Both the position numbers and the translations under genes were made by a program. A model generated the notes under the pieces. It saw nothing but the letters and a program-made list of their open reading frames with translations. It did no database searches and was not told the origin of the DNA. Shown here in pieces: positions 1 through 6,259 of a DNA stretch of 34,614 nucleotides. Where the stretch lies: assembly GCA_902769585.1 (NCBI GenBank), contig CACXPT010000019.1:1-34614 (forward strand). The letters are read 5' to 3'. The stretch's first letter is position 1. Each line of letters starts with the position of its first letter. The DNA is from an uncultured bacterium (GTDB taxonomy: Bacteria > Verrucomicrobiota > Kiritimatiellia > RFP12 > UBA1067).

Positions 1-80
1 TCCCACAAGCAGCACGAGATCGTCGCGCTCCTTGCGAGAGCCCGGCCCGTCTGCTGACGCCGCAAGGATAGCAAATCCGC
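1..80 (-). other. left-edge sequence, possible start of a minus-strand gene
   Basis: The minus strand shows an extended -10 (TGC then TATCCT, 73 to 65), then an AAGGAG at 33 to 28 and a GTG at 15 to 13 that reads VLLVG off the window edge. The AAGGAG to GTG gap of 12 bases is long. On the plus strand, 1-57 could instead be the last 18 codons of a gene ending in TGA at 55-57. Too little sequence is present to choose between these. Confidence 0.2.
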
Positions 81-112
81 GGACCGCGCGCAAGGGGGGA
101 AGTGAATTTTTT

Positions 113-183
113 TAGTGCCTAGTGCTTGGTGCCTAGTGCTTAGTGCTTGGTGCTTGGTGCTTGGTGCTTGGTGCCTGGTGCAC
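113..183. repeat. heptamer tandem array (YTRGTGC)n
   Basis: About ten direct copies of a 7-bp unit of the form C/T-T-A/G-GTGC, varying only at the first and third positions. The same heptamer recurs in five copies inside the membrane-protein gene at 19040-19074. Apparent ORFs through it are low-complexity readings of the repeat and are not annotated as genes. Confidence 0.9.
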
Positions 184-194
184 CTGGCACGCGC

Positions 195-350
195 CTCCCA
201 ATTGGCAACATTGGCAACTGGCAACACTTCCACATTGGCAACATTCCGCGCCTCCCATGCGCCGCCAAGATGGCGGCGTTCCCAGTCAGGCTCCGTGCGC
301 ATGCACTGACTGGGACAGCCGCCTTCTAGGCGGCGGCATTCCCAGCCACC
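195..350. repeat. composite palindromic repeat, copy 1
   Basis: Two parts. First, at 197-246, a block built of ATTGGCAAC-like 9-mers. Second, at 251-348, a palindromic module: hairpin GCCGCCA/TGGCGGC around AGA, then CCCAGTCAG answered by CTGACTGGG, with a further hairpin GCCGCC/GGCGGC beside it. Copy 2 at 780-938 is nearly identical over the whole length, and copy 3 at 3287-3451 has the two modules in the opposite order. It resembles REP/BIME-type interspersed palindromes and encodes nothing plausible. Confidence 0.88.
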
Positions 351-387
351 AAAATTCACGGCATCAACGAAGCCGGATTGAAAATCG

Positions 388-438
388 TCAGAGTCGGGAA
401 AAGCGAGCTTCCATGCATGTATCGACGACCCAAATCAC
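388..438 (-). pseudogene. remnant of a PIN-domain toxin gene (5' end only)
   Basis: Immediately after the antitoxin-like gene, a GTG overlapping its stop (GTGA, 438-435) opens a frame reading VIWVVDTCMEARFSRL then TGA. The first eight residues match the start of PIN-domain (VapC-like) toxins, where the Asp of V-V-D-T-C is the first catalytic acid. The frame ends after 16 codons, and 40 bp further on lies repeat copy 1. No other frame continues the domain. The rest of the toxin gene therefore appears to have been lost, perhaps by recombination with the repeat. The match is short, so the call rests on motif, position and the overlap typical of toxin-antitoxin pairs. Confidence 0.5.
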
Positions 439-680
439 AGCTCTTCCCCCTCGCGAAGTTCCTTCATCCATTCCTCGGTCGTACGGAGCTTGTGGAACCG
501 TGCACCATACCCGATGAAATCGCTGATTCGCGGCTTCTTGCGCTCAACCGGCACTGACGCGCCCCCATGAGCAGGTTCCGATGCTTTAGGAACGGCAGAC
601 ATGGAATTCGCAATATACACGATTAAACGCAGTTTTTCATCTGCGCTCATCCGATCAACCAGTTCCATCACTGCTGGCAT
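435..680 (-). CDS. orphan antitoxin-like protein, 81 aa
   Basis: A small soluble protein starting MPAVMELVDRMSADEK, with a helical N-terminus and a polar, charged C-terminus that ends in EEWMKELREGEEL. This layout (N-terminal dimerising part, then a tail with an aromatic/acidic helix that wraps a toxin) is common in antitoxins paired with PIN toxins. The start at 680 has an upstream AAGGAA and matches the promoter at 710-738; the longer open frame runs back into repeat DNA and is rejected. Its stop overlaps a PIN-toxin remnant by GTGA, so the partner seems to be dead. I do not recognise the exact family. It could be an anti-addiction remnant or simply a decaying gene. Confidence 0.6.
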   Translation of the reverse strand: MPAVMELVDRMSADEKLRLIVYIANSMSAVPKASEPAHGGASVPVERKKPRISDFIGYGARFHKLRTTEEWMKELREGEEL

Positions 681-709
681 TTCACAATTCCTTTGTTTCA
701 ACGAGGAAT

Positions 710-738
710 AGTGTAGCAAATTCGAACCGTTCCGTCCA
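710..738 (-). promoter_or_regulatory. promoter of the orphan antitoxin
   Basis: On the minus strand, TGGACG (738 to 733) lies 17 bases from TACACT (715 to 710), which is preceded by the extended TGC. The predicted start near 703 gives a leader of about 22 nt containing AAGGAA before the ATG at 680. Confidence 0.5.
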
Positions 739-775
739 CCGCGAGTGGAAAGCGCTTGGGGCATTCCCGGCCCGT

Positions 776-940
776 ACCTCCCAATTGGCCATTGGCAACA
801 TTGGCAACTGGCAACACTTCCACATTGGCAACATTCCGCGCCTCCCATGCGCCGCCAAGATGGCGGCGTTCCCAGTCAGGCTCCGCGCGCAAGCACCTGA
901 CTGGGACAGCCGCCTTCAGGCGGCGGCATTCCCAGCCACT
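776..940. repeat. composite palindromic repeat, copy 2
   Basis: Same order as copy 1: a TTGGCAAC block (780-835), then the palindromic module (841-938) with the GCCGCCA-AGA-TGGCGGC hairpin and the CAGTCAG/CTGACTG arms. Near-identity to copy 1 over about 150 bp suggests recent duplication or gene conversion. The two copies bracket the decayed toxin-antitoxin locus at 388-738. Confidence 0.88.
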
Positions 941-954
941 GGCCCGCCAATCCC

Positions 955-1071
955 CCCTTCACCTTTCCCCCTTCACCTTTCACCCTTCACCCTTCACCTT
1001 TCCCCCTTCACCCTTCACCTTTCCCCCTTCACCTTTCACCCTTCACCCTTCACCTTTCCCCCTTCACCTTC
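955..1071. repeat. heptamer tandem array (CACCYTT/CCCCCTT)n
   Basis: About 15 tandem 7-bp units alternating CACCTTT, CACCCTT and CCCCCTT, ending one base before the stop of the vapC gene at 1072. A short run of the same unit (CACCTTT, CGACTTT, CACCTTT, CACCCTC) sits inside ilvD at 11791-11820. Confidence 0.9.
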
Positions 1072-1476
1072 TCACGAACCAATCCAATTCTCGATCCGCA
1101 GCCCGGCCACGCGCGAGAAATGGGCGGTGTTGTTCGTCACCAGTGTCAATCCTTCCGCCTTGGCAACGGCAGCTATCAGCATGTCCATGTCGCCGATGAG
1201 CTGCCCTTGGGCTTCAAGGGTGGCACGTATCATCGCATATTCCTCTGCAGCGGCAGCAGTGAAGCTGCGCACCTCCACCAGTTCGACGAACAGCCCAATC
1301 ATCGCATCAAGTTTCGCCGACCTGCGCTTGATCGCGCCATAGCGGATCTCGGCAAGCGAAATGGCAGAAAGGACGGGCGGCACCTTGAGCGACTGAAGCC
1401 GCTGCCTAACCATAGGATAGCGCCCCGACACGGCATAGCTGAACATGTCGGTGTCAAGCATGAAACGCGCCGCCAT
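1072..1476 (-). CDS. vapC: VapC-family PIN-domain ribonuclease toxin, 134 aa
   Basis: Toxin of a type II toxin-antitoxin pair; PIN-domain VapC proteins are Mg-dependent RNases that typically cleave tRNA or rRNA. The sequence shows the PIN acidic set: MLDTD at 6-10 (Asp8 and Asp10), Glu43 in SLAEIRYG, and Asp96/Asp98 in GDMDMLIAA. The C-terminal LVTNNTAHFSRVAGL segment followed by ENW is characteristic of VapC. Length is normal. The ATG at 1476 overlaps the antitoxin stop (TGATG), implying translational coupling; the longer in-frame start runs into the antitoxin gene and is rejected. The stop is directly next to the CACCYTT array. Confidence 0.92.
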   Translation of the reverse strand: MAARFMLDTDMFSYAVSGRYPMVRQRLQSLKVPPVLSAISLAEIRYGAIKRRSAKLDAMIGLFVELVEVRSFTAAAAEEYAMIRATLEAQGQLIGDMDMLIAAVAKAEGLTLVTNNTAHFSRVAGLRIENWIGS

Positions 1477-1721
1477 CAGAACAACTCCCGTGGCTGGGGA
1501 ACGACATTCGCCGGACGATCCAGGACAAAATCTCCCTCTTCTGCCTGGATTTCGTCGCACATCTCGAAAAACCTCTTCCAGCCAATTCTGCGCCGGACAG
1601 GCCGCAAAATGATGCCGCCAGGTACCGCTTCGACCGACACGCGATCAGTATCGAAGCGGTATGCCGCAGGGATGCGCACGGCCTGCGACCCCCCATTCAT
1701 GAATACACTTGCATATGACAT
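1476..1721 (-). CDS. vapB: VapB-type antitoxin (AbrB/SpoVT fold), 81 aa
   Basis: Antitoxin for the VapC encoded next. The N-terminal half (MSYASVFMNGGSQAVRIPAA, residues 1-20, then YRFDTDRVSVEAVPGGIILRP) is the classic swapped-hairpin AbrB/MazE-like DNA-binding module: N-G-G-S-Q-A-V-R-I-P followed by a V-x-V-E turn. The C-terminal tail from about residue 46 would bind and block the toxin. The start at 1721 has a strong GGAGG (1733 to 1729). The preceding promoter contains an imperfect inverted repeat, consistent with autorepression by the VapBC complex, which is usual for this family. Confidence 0.92.
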   Translation of the reverse strand: MSYASVFMNGGSQAVRIPAAYRFDTDRVSVEAVPGGIILRPVRRRIGWKRFFEMCDEIQAEEGDFVLDRPANVVPQPRELF

Positions 1722-1736
1722 GACAATTCCTCCAAA

Positions 1737-1776
1737 AGTATAGACAAAGTGTATCTACTTTCAGGCGACTTGTCAA
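1737..1776 (-). promoter_or_regulatory. vapBC promoter with candidate operator
   Basis: Minus strand: consensus TTGACA (1776 to 1771), a 17-bp spacer, TACACT (1753 to 1748), predicted start near 1741 and a 20-nt leader. An imperfect dyad TAGATACA-CTT-TGTCTATA (1757 to 1739) covers the -10 and the start site, a plausible VapBC operator. Confidence 0.6.
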
Positions 1777-1809
1777 GCGGTCGACGGAAGTTTCTGGGAT
1801 TCCGGGGCG

Positions 1810-3147
1810 CTACACATGGTAAATCAGCCGCTCTGGCAAATCGGACGCAGCCATAAACATGACCATGTAAATCGGCAAGTAGGTGATTCTGCCGACACGT
1901 TCCAGGTTCTCGTTGCTCAGCACAAAGGCCTCGTCAATCTGGTAGTTGGCGTCTGCAAGCACGTTGCTCAGGGCGTTGTGCCGTTTGTAGTCCTTGCCGC
2001 TCTTCACCTCTATCGGTGTCACACCGCCGTCGCGCTCCACCACGAAATCCAGCTCTCCTCTTTTCTTTGAATGGTAGTAATAGGGAGAGATGCCTTTGGC
2101 CAGCAATTCCTGGGCGACCACGTTCTCATAGACGGCCCCGATGTTCAGTCCGCTTTCGCCTGCAAGCAGGCGCAGTTGGATCCCGCCCGCATACATTGCC
2201 GCCAGCAGTCCCACGTCATTGGCAAATAGCTTGAAAAGGTTGCGCTTCTCCGAGAGCTTCAGCGGTGCCTTGGGCTCTTCCACGCAATAAGCGGGAATCG
2301 CAACTCCGGCATTCTTCAACCAGAGAAATCCGTCCTCCACCCGCGTGAAACGACTCCCCGAGACGACGCTCGCCATCTTGAACCGACGGTTTTCAGATGC
2401 AAGTTCAGAGGGTAGAAGATCGTAGACCTCGCGTATGCGCAAGGCATGGTCCGGGTCGTATTTCGAAATGTCGCGGCGATAGGCGCGTATCACGAACCGC
2501 TGCTCGGCGACGACTGCGGAGAGATCATTGGTGGCCACATACCTGTCGACTGCGGCCGGCATGCCGCCGACAACGAGATACAATCTGAAATAGCGCATCA
2601 GCCTGTCATGAACGAAGGAATCCACCTTCCGTCGGCCTTCCCAGGCCGCCCGCGCCTCGCCGATCACGTCTGCGCCCACGCCGTTTGCCCAAAGAAACTC
2701 CTCGAAGTCCAATGGATACATCTCGCTTTCATCCATGAATCCAACAGGAACAGATCGCACATTCTTCAGCTCAACGCCCAGAAACGATCCACTGTAAACA
2801 TAGTGGCATCGCCCCTTGCCGGCAAGAAACTTTGCGTATGTGACGGACTCGGGACACTCCTGCACCTCGTCGAAAAACACAAGCGTGCTTCCTGGAATCA
2901 GCTTGCCGTTCGCGTATGCCGACAGGCGGCGAAGGACGTCCTGTTCATCCGACACGTCGTTGAAGATGGCCTTGGCCGCAGGTTCTTTGATGAAGTTTAT
3001 CTCCACCAAAGACTGATAATGCCGTTTCGCAAACTCTTCAACGATGAAGGTCTTTCCGACCTGCCGTGCACCTGTTAAAAGCATGGCCTTCCTATCGGCA
3101 ACCTCATGAAAGGCCTCCAATTCTCGCCATATTCTTCTCTTGAGCAT
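1810..3147 (-). CDS. AAA_14 / DUF4143-type ATPase, 445 aa
   Basis: Member of the prokaryotic AAA+-like ATPases with a C-terminal DUF4143 domain. Walker A is GARQVGKT at 26-33 and Walker B is LVFFDE at 89-94 (Asp93, Glu94). The sensor-like VYSGS is at 117-121. The C-terminal domain carries a PD-(D/E)XK-like signature, with Glu341, Asp367 in GELDF and Glu380-x-Lys382 in PIEVK, suggesting a nuclease fold; activity in this family is not established. These genes are frequent in accessory regions, often in many copies, and their role is unclear (defence or stress is inference). The start at 3147 follows GGAGAAAAAGA. It is monocistronic, with its own promoter, and lies between toxin-antitoxin modules and repeats. 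Confidence 0.9.
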   Translation of the reverse strand: MLKRRIWRELEAFHEVADRKAMLLTGARQVGKTFIVEEFAKRHYQSLVEINFIKEPAAKAIFNDVSDEQDVLRRLSAYANGKLIPGSTLVFFDEVQECPESVTYAKFLAGKGRCHYVYSGSFLGVELKNVRSVPVGFMDESEMYPLDFEEFLWANGVGADVIGEARAAWEGRRKVDSFVHDRLMRYFRLYLVVGGMPAAVDRYVATNDLSAVVAEQRFVIRAYRRDISKYDPDHALRIREVYDLLPSELASENRRFKMASVVSGSRFTRVEDGFLWLKNAGVAIPAYCVEEPKAPLKLSEKRNLFKLFANDVGLLAAMYAGGIQLRLLAGESGLNIGAVYENVVAQELLAKGISPYYYHSKKRGELDFVVERDGGVTPIEVKSGKDYKRHNALSNVLADANYQIDEAFVLSNENLERVGRITYLPIYMVMFMAASDLPERLIYHV

Positions 3148-3166
3148 TCTTTTTCTCCGTTGAGCG

Positions 3167-3200
3167 ATGGTATTATACCATCACTTTGGCAATTCCGCAA
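3167..3200 (-). promoter_or_regulatory. promoter of the DUF4143 ATPase, with palindrome over the -10
   Basis: Extended -10 TGG-TATAAT with TATAAT at 3177 to 3172. It is embedded in an 8-bp dyad, GATGGTAT-T-ATACCATC (3167-3183), that would suit a repressor. The TTGCGG of the first 33-bp repeat (3200 to 3195) sits exactly 17 bp upstream and could serve as a weak -35. Confidence 0.6.
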
Positions 3201-3275
3201 CCCGGAAATACCCATTTCTCGACAATTCCGCAACTTGGGAATGGCCTGTTTTTGACAATTCCGCAGCCTGCGACG
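3187..3275. repeat. 33-bp tandem repeat, about 2.7 copies
   Basis: CAATTCCGCA recurs at exact 33-bp spacing (AATTCCGCA at 3191, 3224 and 3257). The intervening parts are less conserved but share a GGAAT/GGAAA segment. Read on the minus strand the unit would encode 11-residue AEL-type repeats, but there is no start or coding context, so it is treated as non-coding. Confidence 0.8.
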
Positions 3276-3279
3276 GCGG

Positions 3280-3470
3280 CGCGTGACCCTCCCATGCGCC
3301 GCCAAGATGGCGGCGTTCCCAGTCAGCCTCCACGCGCATGCACTGACTGGGACAGCCGCCTTCCTGGCGGGGGCATTCCCAGCCAACGGCCCGCCACCCA
3401 CAATTGGCCATTGGCAACACTGGCAACTGGCAACACTTACACATTGGCAACATTCATATTCCTCCCACTG
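3280..3470. repeat. composite palindromic repeat, copy 3 (modules swapped)
   Basis: The palindromic module (3288-3384: GCCGCCA-AGA-TGGCGGC hairpin, CCCAGTCAG and CTGACTGGG arms, GCCGCC/GGCGG) comes first, and the TTGGCAAC block (3401-3451) follows. Copies 1 and 2 have the opposite order, so the two modules behave as separable units. Confidence 0.85.
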
Positions 3471-3473
3471 CGG

Positions 3474-3535
3474 TCGCAACAAGTTGCGACCCTCCCGCGC
3501 GGACACAATGCGGTCGCGCAGGAGCGCCCCCCCGC
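3474..3535. repeat. GGTCGC...GCGACC-CTCCCG palindromes, two copies
   Basis: A perfect 9-bp hairpin, GGTCGCAAC / GTTGCGACC around AA, is followed by CTCCCG. A second, degenerate unit with GGTCGCGC, AGGA and GCGC follows within 20 bp. The same plan (arms GGWCGCGC and GCGCGWCC around RGGA, then CTCCCG) is found between genes at 34078-34103 and three times inside a gene at 19073-19175. Confidence 0.75.
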
Positions 3536-3543
3536 ACCAGCCA

Positions 3544-3578
3544 CCCACCAACCACTAACCACCAACCACTAACCACTG
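3544..3578. repeat. heptamer tandem array (AACCACY)n
   Basis: Four to five copies of AACCACT/AACCACC end 7 bp before the extended -10 of the cytochrome gene, occupying the place of its -35 element. Confidence 0.8.
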
Positions 3579-3584
3579 ATTTAT

Positions 3585-3600
3585 GCTATACTTCTGTCCA
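3585..3600 (+). promoter_or_regulatory. extended -10 promoter, leaderless geometry
   Basis: ATGC followed by TATACT (3587-3592). There are seven bases between the -10 and the A of the ATG at 3600, so transcription should begin at or next to the start codon. No -35 is visible and there is no room for a ribosome-binding site. Confidence 0.6.
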
Positions 3601-4490
3601 TGGAAAAGCCAACACATCGCACCATCGCCATCGCCGCATGCGCGCTAGCCGGCGCGGCTGCGCTCCTTTGCGCCGCATGGTGGCTTGCCGGGCGCGTCAA
3701 GGCGGCGCACCAGGCCGCCGAGCGGCAGGAGCTGTACAAGCGGCTCGGCATCGACGCCGACCCCGCGCGCGAGTTCATCCCGCTGCCCGATGCTCTTCCG
3801 CACAGCGCGCCTGCCGCGCGCCTCGGACAGTCGCTGTTCGTCGACAGGCGGCTCGCCCGCAGCCCGTACCGCACGTGCGGCGCCTGCCACAGGCTCAACG
3901 AGGGCGGCATCGACGCCCGCGCCCTCGGCGGCATGCTGCCGCGCACCGCCTACAACGCCGTCTTCGCGGACGTCTTTCTCCACGACGGCAGCGTCATCGG
4001 CATGCCCGCCCTCGTGCGGCACATGATAGCCAGCACCAACTTCTGCGCCGGCGGCTCCGTCTCCAACGTCGCCGAGCGCCTCGCAGCCGACGAGAAGACC
4101 CGCAAGATGTTCCAGTTCGCCTACCCCGACGGCCTCACGGCGGACAACGTGGTCAACGCCCTGGTGGAATACCAGCGGACGCTCTTCACCTCCCGCAGGA
4201 AGTTCGACCACTGGTGCTCGGGACGCACCAACGCCTTCGACGCGGCGCAGCTGCGCGGCTTTGACGTCTTCCGCAGCCGCAAGTGCACCGACTGCCACTA
4301 CGGCCCCGCCCTCGGCACGCGCAAGGTGGCCGACGGCAAGAAGGTGCCCGGCCTGCGCGGACTATCCCAGCGGCGCGCCTACCTGCCCGATGCGACGACC
4401 AACCTCGTCACCGTCATAGAGCGAATGCCCAAGGGCGACCTCGAAGACGACGACCGCGACGCCCTCGCCGCGTTCCTCAAGACCCTTTGA
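3600..4490 (+). CDS. di-heme cytochrome c peroxidase family protein (CcpA/MauG-like), 296 aa
   Basis: Periplasmic, membrane-anchored di-heme c-type protein. Residues 8-30 form one hydrophobic helix (signal anchor). Heme motifs are CGACH (Cys93, Cys96, His97) and CTDCH (Cys229, Cys232, His233), spaced as in bacterial cytochrome c peroxidases. The segment YNAVFADVFLHDGS (118-131) corresponds to the family's F-H-D-G motif. The C-terminal R-x-A-Y-x-x-D and E-x-D-x-D-x-L-A-A-F-L match the family end. At 296 residues it is slightly short. Family members reduce hydrogen peroxide or oxidise protein/quinone partners; which applies is unknown. The gene is alone on its strand, converging on the ABC ATPase gene with a 14-bp overlap of coding ends. 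Confidence 0.88.
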   Translation: MEKPTHRTIAIAACALAGAAALLCAAWWLAGRVKAAHQAAERQELYKRLGIDADPAREFIPLPDALPHSAPAARLGQSLFVDRRLARSPYRTCGACHRLNEGGIDARALGGMLPRTAYNAVFADVFLHDGSVIGMPALVRHMIASTNFCAGGSVSNVAERLAADEKTRKMFQFAYPDGLTADNVVNALVEYQRTLFTSRRKFDHWCSGRTNAFDAAQLRGFDVFRSRKCTDCHYGPALGTRKVADGKKVPGLRGLSQRRAYLPDATTNLVTVIERMPKGDLEDDDRDALAAFLKTL

Positions 4491-5379
4491 CGAAACAGCT
4501 CCACGTCCTGCCGCCTGCCGCCGTCGCAGGCGGCTGTCCGCGCGAGCAGGCGTCCGTCGCCATCGCGCAACGCGGCGCGAATGCGCAGCCGGGCGGCCAG
4601 CGGTCGGGCGGCGGCACCGTGCCTGGGATGTCGGCGAGCGGCGCGTCACGCGGCGCGTCCAGCGCCGGCACCGCCGCGAGCAGTCCCTTGGTGTAGGGAT
4701 GCCTGGGGTCGGCCAGCACGTCCACCACCGGCCCTGCCTCGACGATCTGCCCGGCGTACATCACGTTGACGAAGTCCATGCGCCCCGCCACCAGTCCGAG
4801 GTTGTGCGTGATGAGGAGCACAGCCATGCCCGTCTCGGCAGCAAGGGAGTCAATCAGCTCCAGCACCTGCTTCTGCGTCGTCACGTCAAGCGCCGTGGTC
4901 GGCTCGTCGGCCACCAGCAGGTCGGGCGAGGCGGCGAGCGCCATCGCGATCATGCAGCGCTGCTGCTGTCCGCCCGAAAGCTCGCAAGGATAGGCGCGAG
5001 CGGCGCGCTGCGGATCCGGAAGGCCGGTGCGCTCCAGCAGCTGGACGATCCGCTCGTCCTGCGCGGCGCGGTCCATCCCTTTCGGCAGCGCCTCGCGGAT
5101 CTGGTCGCGGATGCGCATCACGGGGTTGAGCGAGTCCGAAGGGTTCTGGAAGACGTAGGCGATGCGCTCCGGCGCCTTGACCGTGCCAGAGACAAAGGCG
5201 CGGTCCGTTGGCGAGAGACGCCTGAGCGACAAGGCCGTGAGCGACTTGCCGCACCCGGATTCGCCCACCAGCGCCACGCGCCCGTGCTCGGGCACCGTGA
5301 AGCTCACGTCCCGCACCGGCACGATCTCGCGGCTATCGCGGCGGAAGGCCACGCGCAGGTTCCTCACCTCAAGAAGCAT
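4477..5379 (-). CDS. OppD/DppD-like peptide ABC transporter ATP-binding protein, 300 aa
   Basis: Cytoplasmic ATPase subunit of a dipeptide/oligopeptide/nickel-type importer. Walker A GESGCGKS is at 39-46, Q-loop Q78 (VFQNP), signature LSGGQQQ at 134-140, Walker B LLVADEP at 154-160 (Glu159), and H-loop His192. The C-terminal oligopeptide/dipeptide extension (from about 225, HPYTKGLL) carries Cys265, Cys271, Cys278 and Cys295, the cysteine set typical of this subfamily. The start at 5379 has AGGAGAGCAAG; the longer frame runs back through miaA. It overlaps the miaA end by 11 bp and is last in the operon. No permease or binding protein gene lies nearby, so its partners must be elsewhere. Its stop lies within the convergent cytochrome gene. 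Confidence 0.9.
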   Translation of the reverse strand: MLLEVRNLRVAFRRDSREIVPVRDVSFTVPEHGRVALVGESGCGKSLTALSLRRLSPTDRAFVSGTVKAPERIAYVFQNPSDSLNPVMRIRDQIREALPKGMDRAAQDERIVQLLERTGLPDPQRAARAYPCELSGGQQQRCMIAMALAASPDLLVADEPTTALDVTTQKQVLELIDSLAAETGMAVLLITHNLGLVAGRMDFVNVMYAGQIVEAGPVVDVLADPRHPYTKGLLAAVPALDAPRDAPLADIPGTVPPPDRWPPGCAFAPRCAMATDACSRGQPPATAAGGRTWSCFVKGS

Positions 5380-6259
5380 CTTGCTCTCCTTCCTCTGGCA
5401 GCGACACCTGCCATGGCCCCTTTTCCTTCCATGTGCGCCACACGTTCTCCGCCGTCTCGTCGGCGGCATCGCCGACCTTCACGTACAGAGGTGTCGCCTG
5501 GTGACGGAACCAAGTGTCCTGCCGCTTGGCAAGCTGCCGCGTCCGCACCAGGATCTTTTCTTTAAGGCCAGTAAGGTCTTTAGGGTCTTTAAGGTCTTTA
5601 AAGTCTTTAACGACTTTATCTACCTTAAACTCCTTATCTACCTTATCTACCTTAAACTCCTTATCGACCCTATCTACCTTAAACTCCTTATCGACCTTAA
5701 ATTCCTTAAAGACCTTAAGCAGGGCGGCGATTTCCCTGTAGCCGATCGCCACCTGCGCCGTGTCGGACCAGACTGGATAGTCCGCCAAAAGCCGCTTCAC
5801 CTCGTCGATCCACGCGCCGCCAGCCAGCATCTCGTCGAGGCGGGCGGCGATTCGCGCGTGCAGGACGGCGCGGTCGAGCTGCAGCACGGGATAGGCCGGC
5901 GGCGGCATCGTCCACTTGCGGTCAAGCCCGCGCAGCAGCGCCGAGAAGTAGAGGCCCGTGCCGCCGACTATCACTACGGGACGTCCCGCCGGCACTTCGG
6001 CGAGCCAACGTGCTGCAGCGCGCAGCCAAGCGCCGGACGAAAAATGCTCGGCTGGTGTCACGAGGTCGATGCCGCCCATCGAGAACTCCGCTCGCTCGTC
6101 GGTCGACGGCTTTGCCGTCCCAACGTCCATGCCCTTGTACACCAGCATCGAATCCGCGCTCAGGATCGCCGCGCCCATCCGGCGCGCGAGCAGCGCGGCG
6201 GCGGCAGACTTGCCGCTCGCGGTAGGTCCGGCGAGGAGGTAGGCGTCACGCCTGACCAT
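5369..6259 (-). CDS. miaA: tRNA dimethylallyltransferase MiaA with internal repeat insertion, 296 aa
   Basis: Transfers dimethylallyl to N6 of A37 in tRNAs reading UNN codons. P-loop GPTASGKS is at 11-18, SADSMLVYKGMDVGTAKP at 34-51, GGTGLYF at 99-105, AIGYREI at 171-177 and TRQLAKRQDTWFR at 240-252; all core motifs are present. Between AIGYREI and TRQLAKRQ the family normally has a short helical linker of about 20 residues. Here residues 181-235 are a repetitive K/D/E/F/V segment encoded by 9-bp tandem repeats (5561-5720). The insertion keeps the frame, so the protein may still work. It overlaps lspA upstream by 14 bp (start 6259) and the ABC gene downstream by 11 bp. The position fits an added exposed helix; effect on activity is unknown. 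Confidence 0.93.
   Translation of the reverse strand: MVRRDAYLLAGPTASGKSAAAALLARRMGAAILSADSMLVYKGMDVGTAKPSTDERAEFSMGGIDLVTPAEHFSSGAWLRAAARWLAEVPAGRPVVIVGGTGLYFSALLRGLDRKWTMPPPAYPVLQLDRAVLHARIAARLDEMLAGGAWIDEVKRLLADYPVWSDTAQVAIGYREIAALLKVFKEFKVDKEFKVDRVDKEFKVDKVDKEFKVDKVVKDFKDLKDPKDLTGLKEKILVRTRQLAKRQDTWFRHQATPLYVKVGDAADETAENVWRTWKEKGPWQVSLPEEGEQDAS
5561..5720. repeat. 9-bp tandem repeats inside miaA
   Basis: About 15 units of 9 bp. On the plus strand they take forms such as GTCTTTAAG, TACCTTAAA, CTCCTTATC and GACCTTAAA. They are markedly AT-richer than the surrounding gene. Nine-base units preserve the reading frame whatever the copy number. Confidence 0.92.

Noticed and set aside
115-517. 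Several plus-strand open frames in the repeat region
   Set aside because: Their translations are made of heptamer and 9-mer repeats (for example LVLGAWCLV-type runs) and recur wherever the repeat recurs, without start signals.
3187-3275. Possible CRISPR array from the 33-bp periodicity
   Set aside because: Only about 10 bp is well conserved per period, there are no proper repeat-spacer boundaries, and no cas genes are present.
3075-3551. 158-codon minus-strand frame through the intergenic repeats upstream of the ATPase
   Set aside because: It is composed of three different repeat types and passes through the ATPase promoter; there is no ribosome-binding site or independent coding signal.
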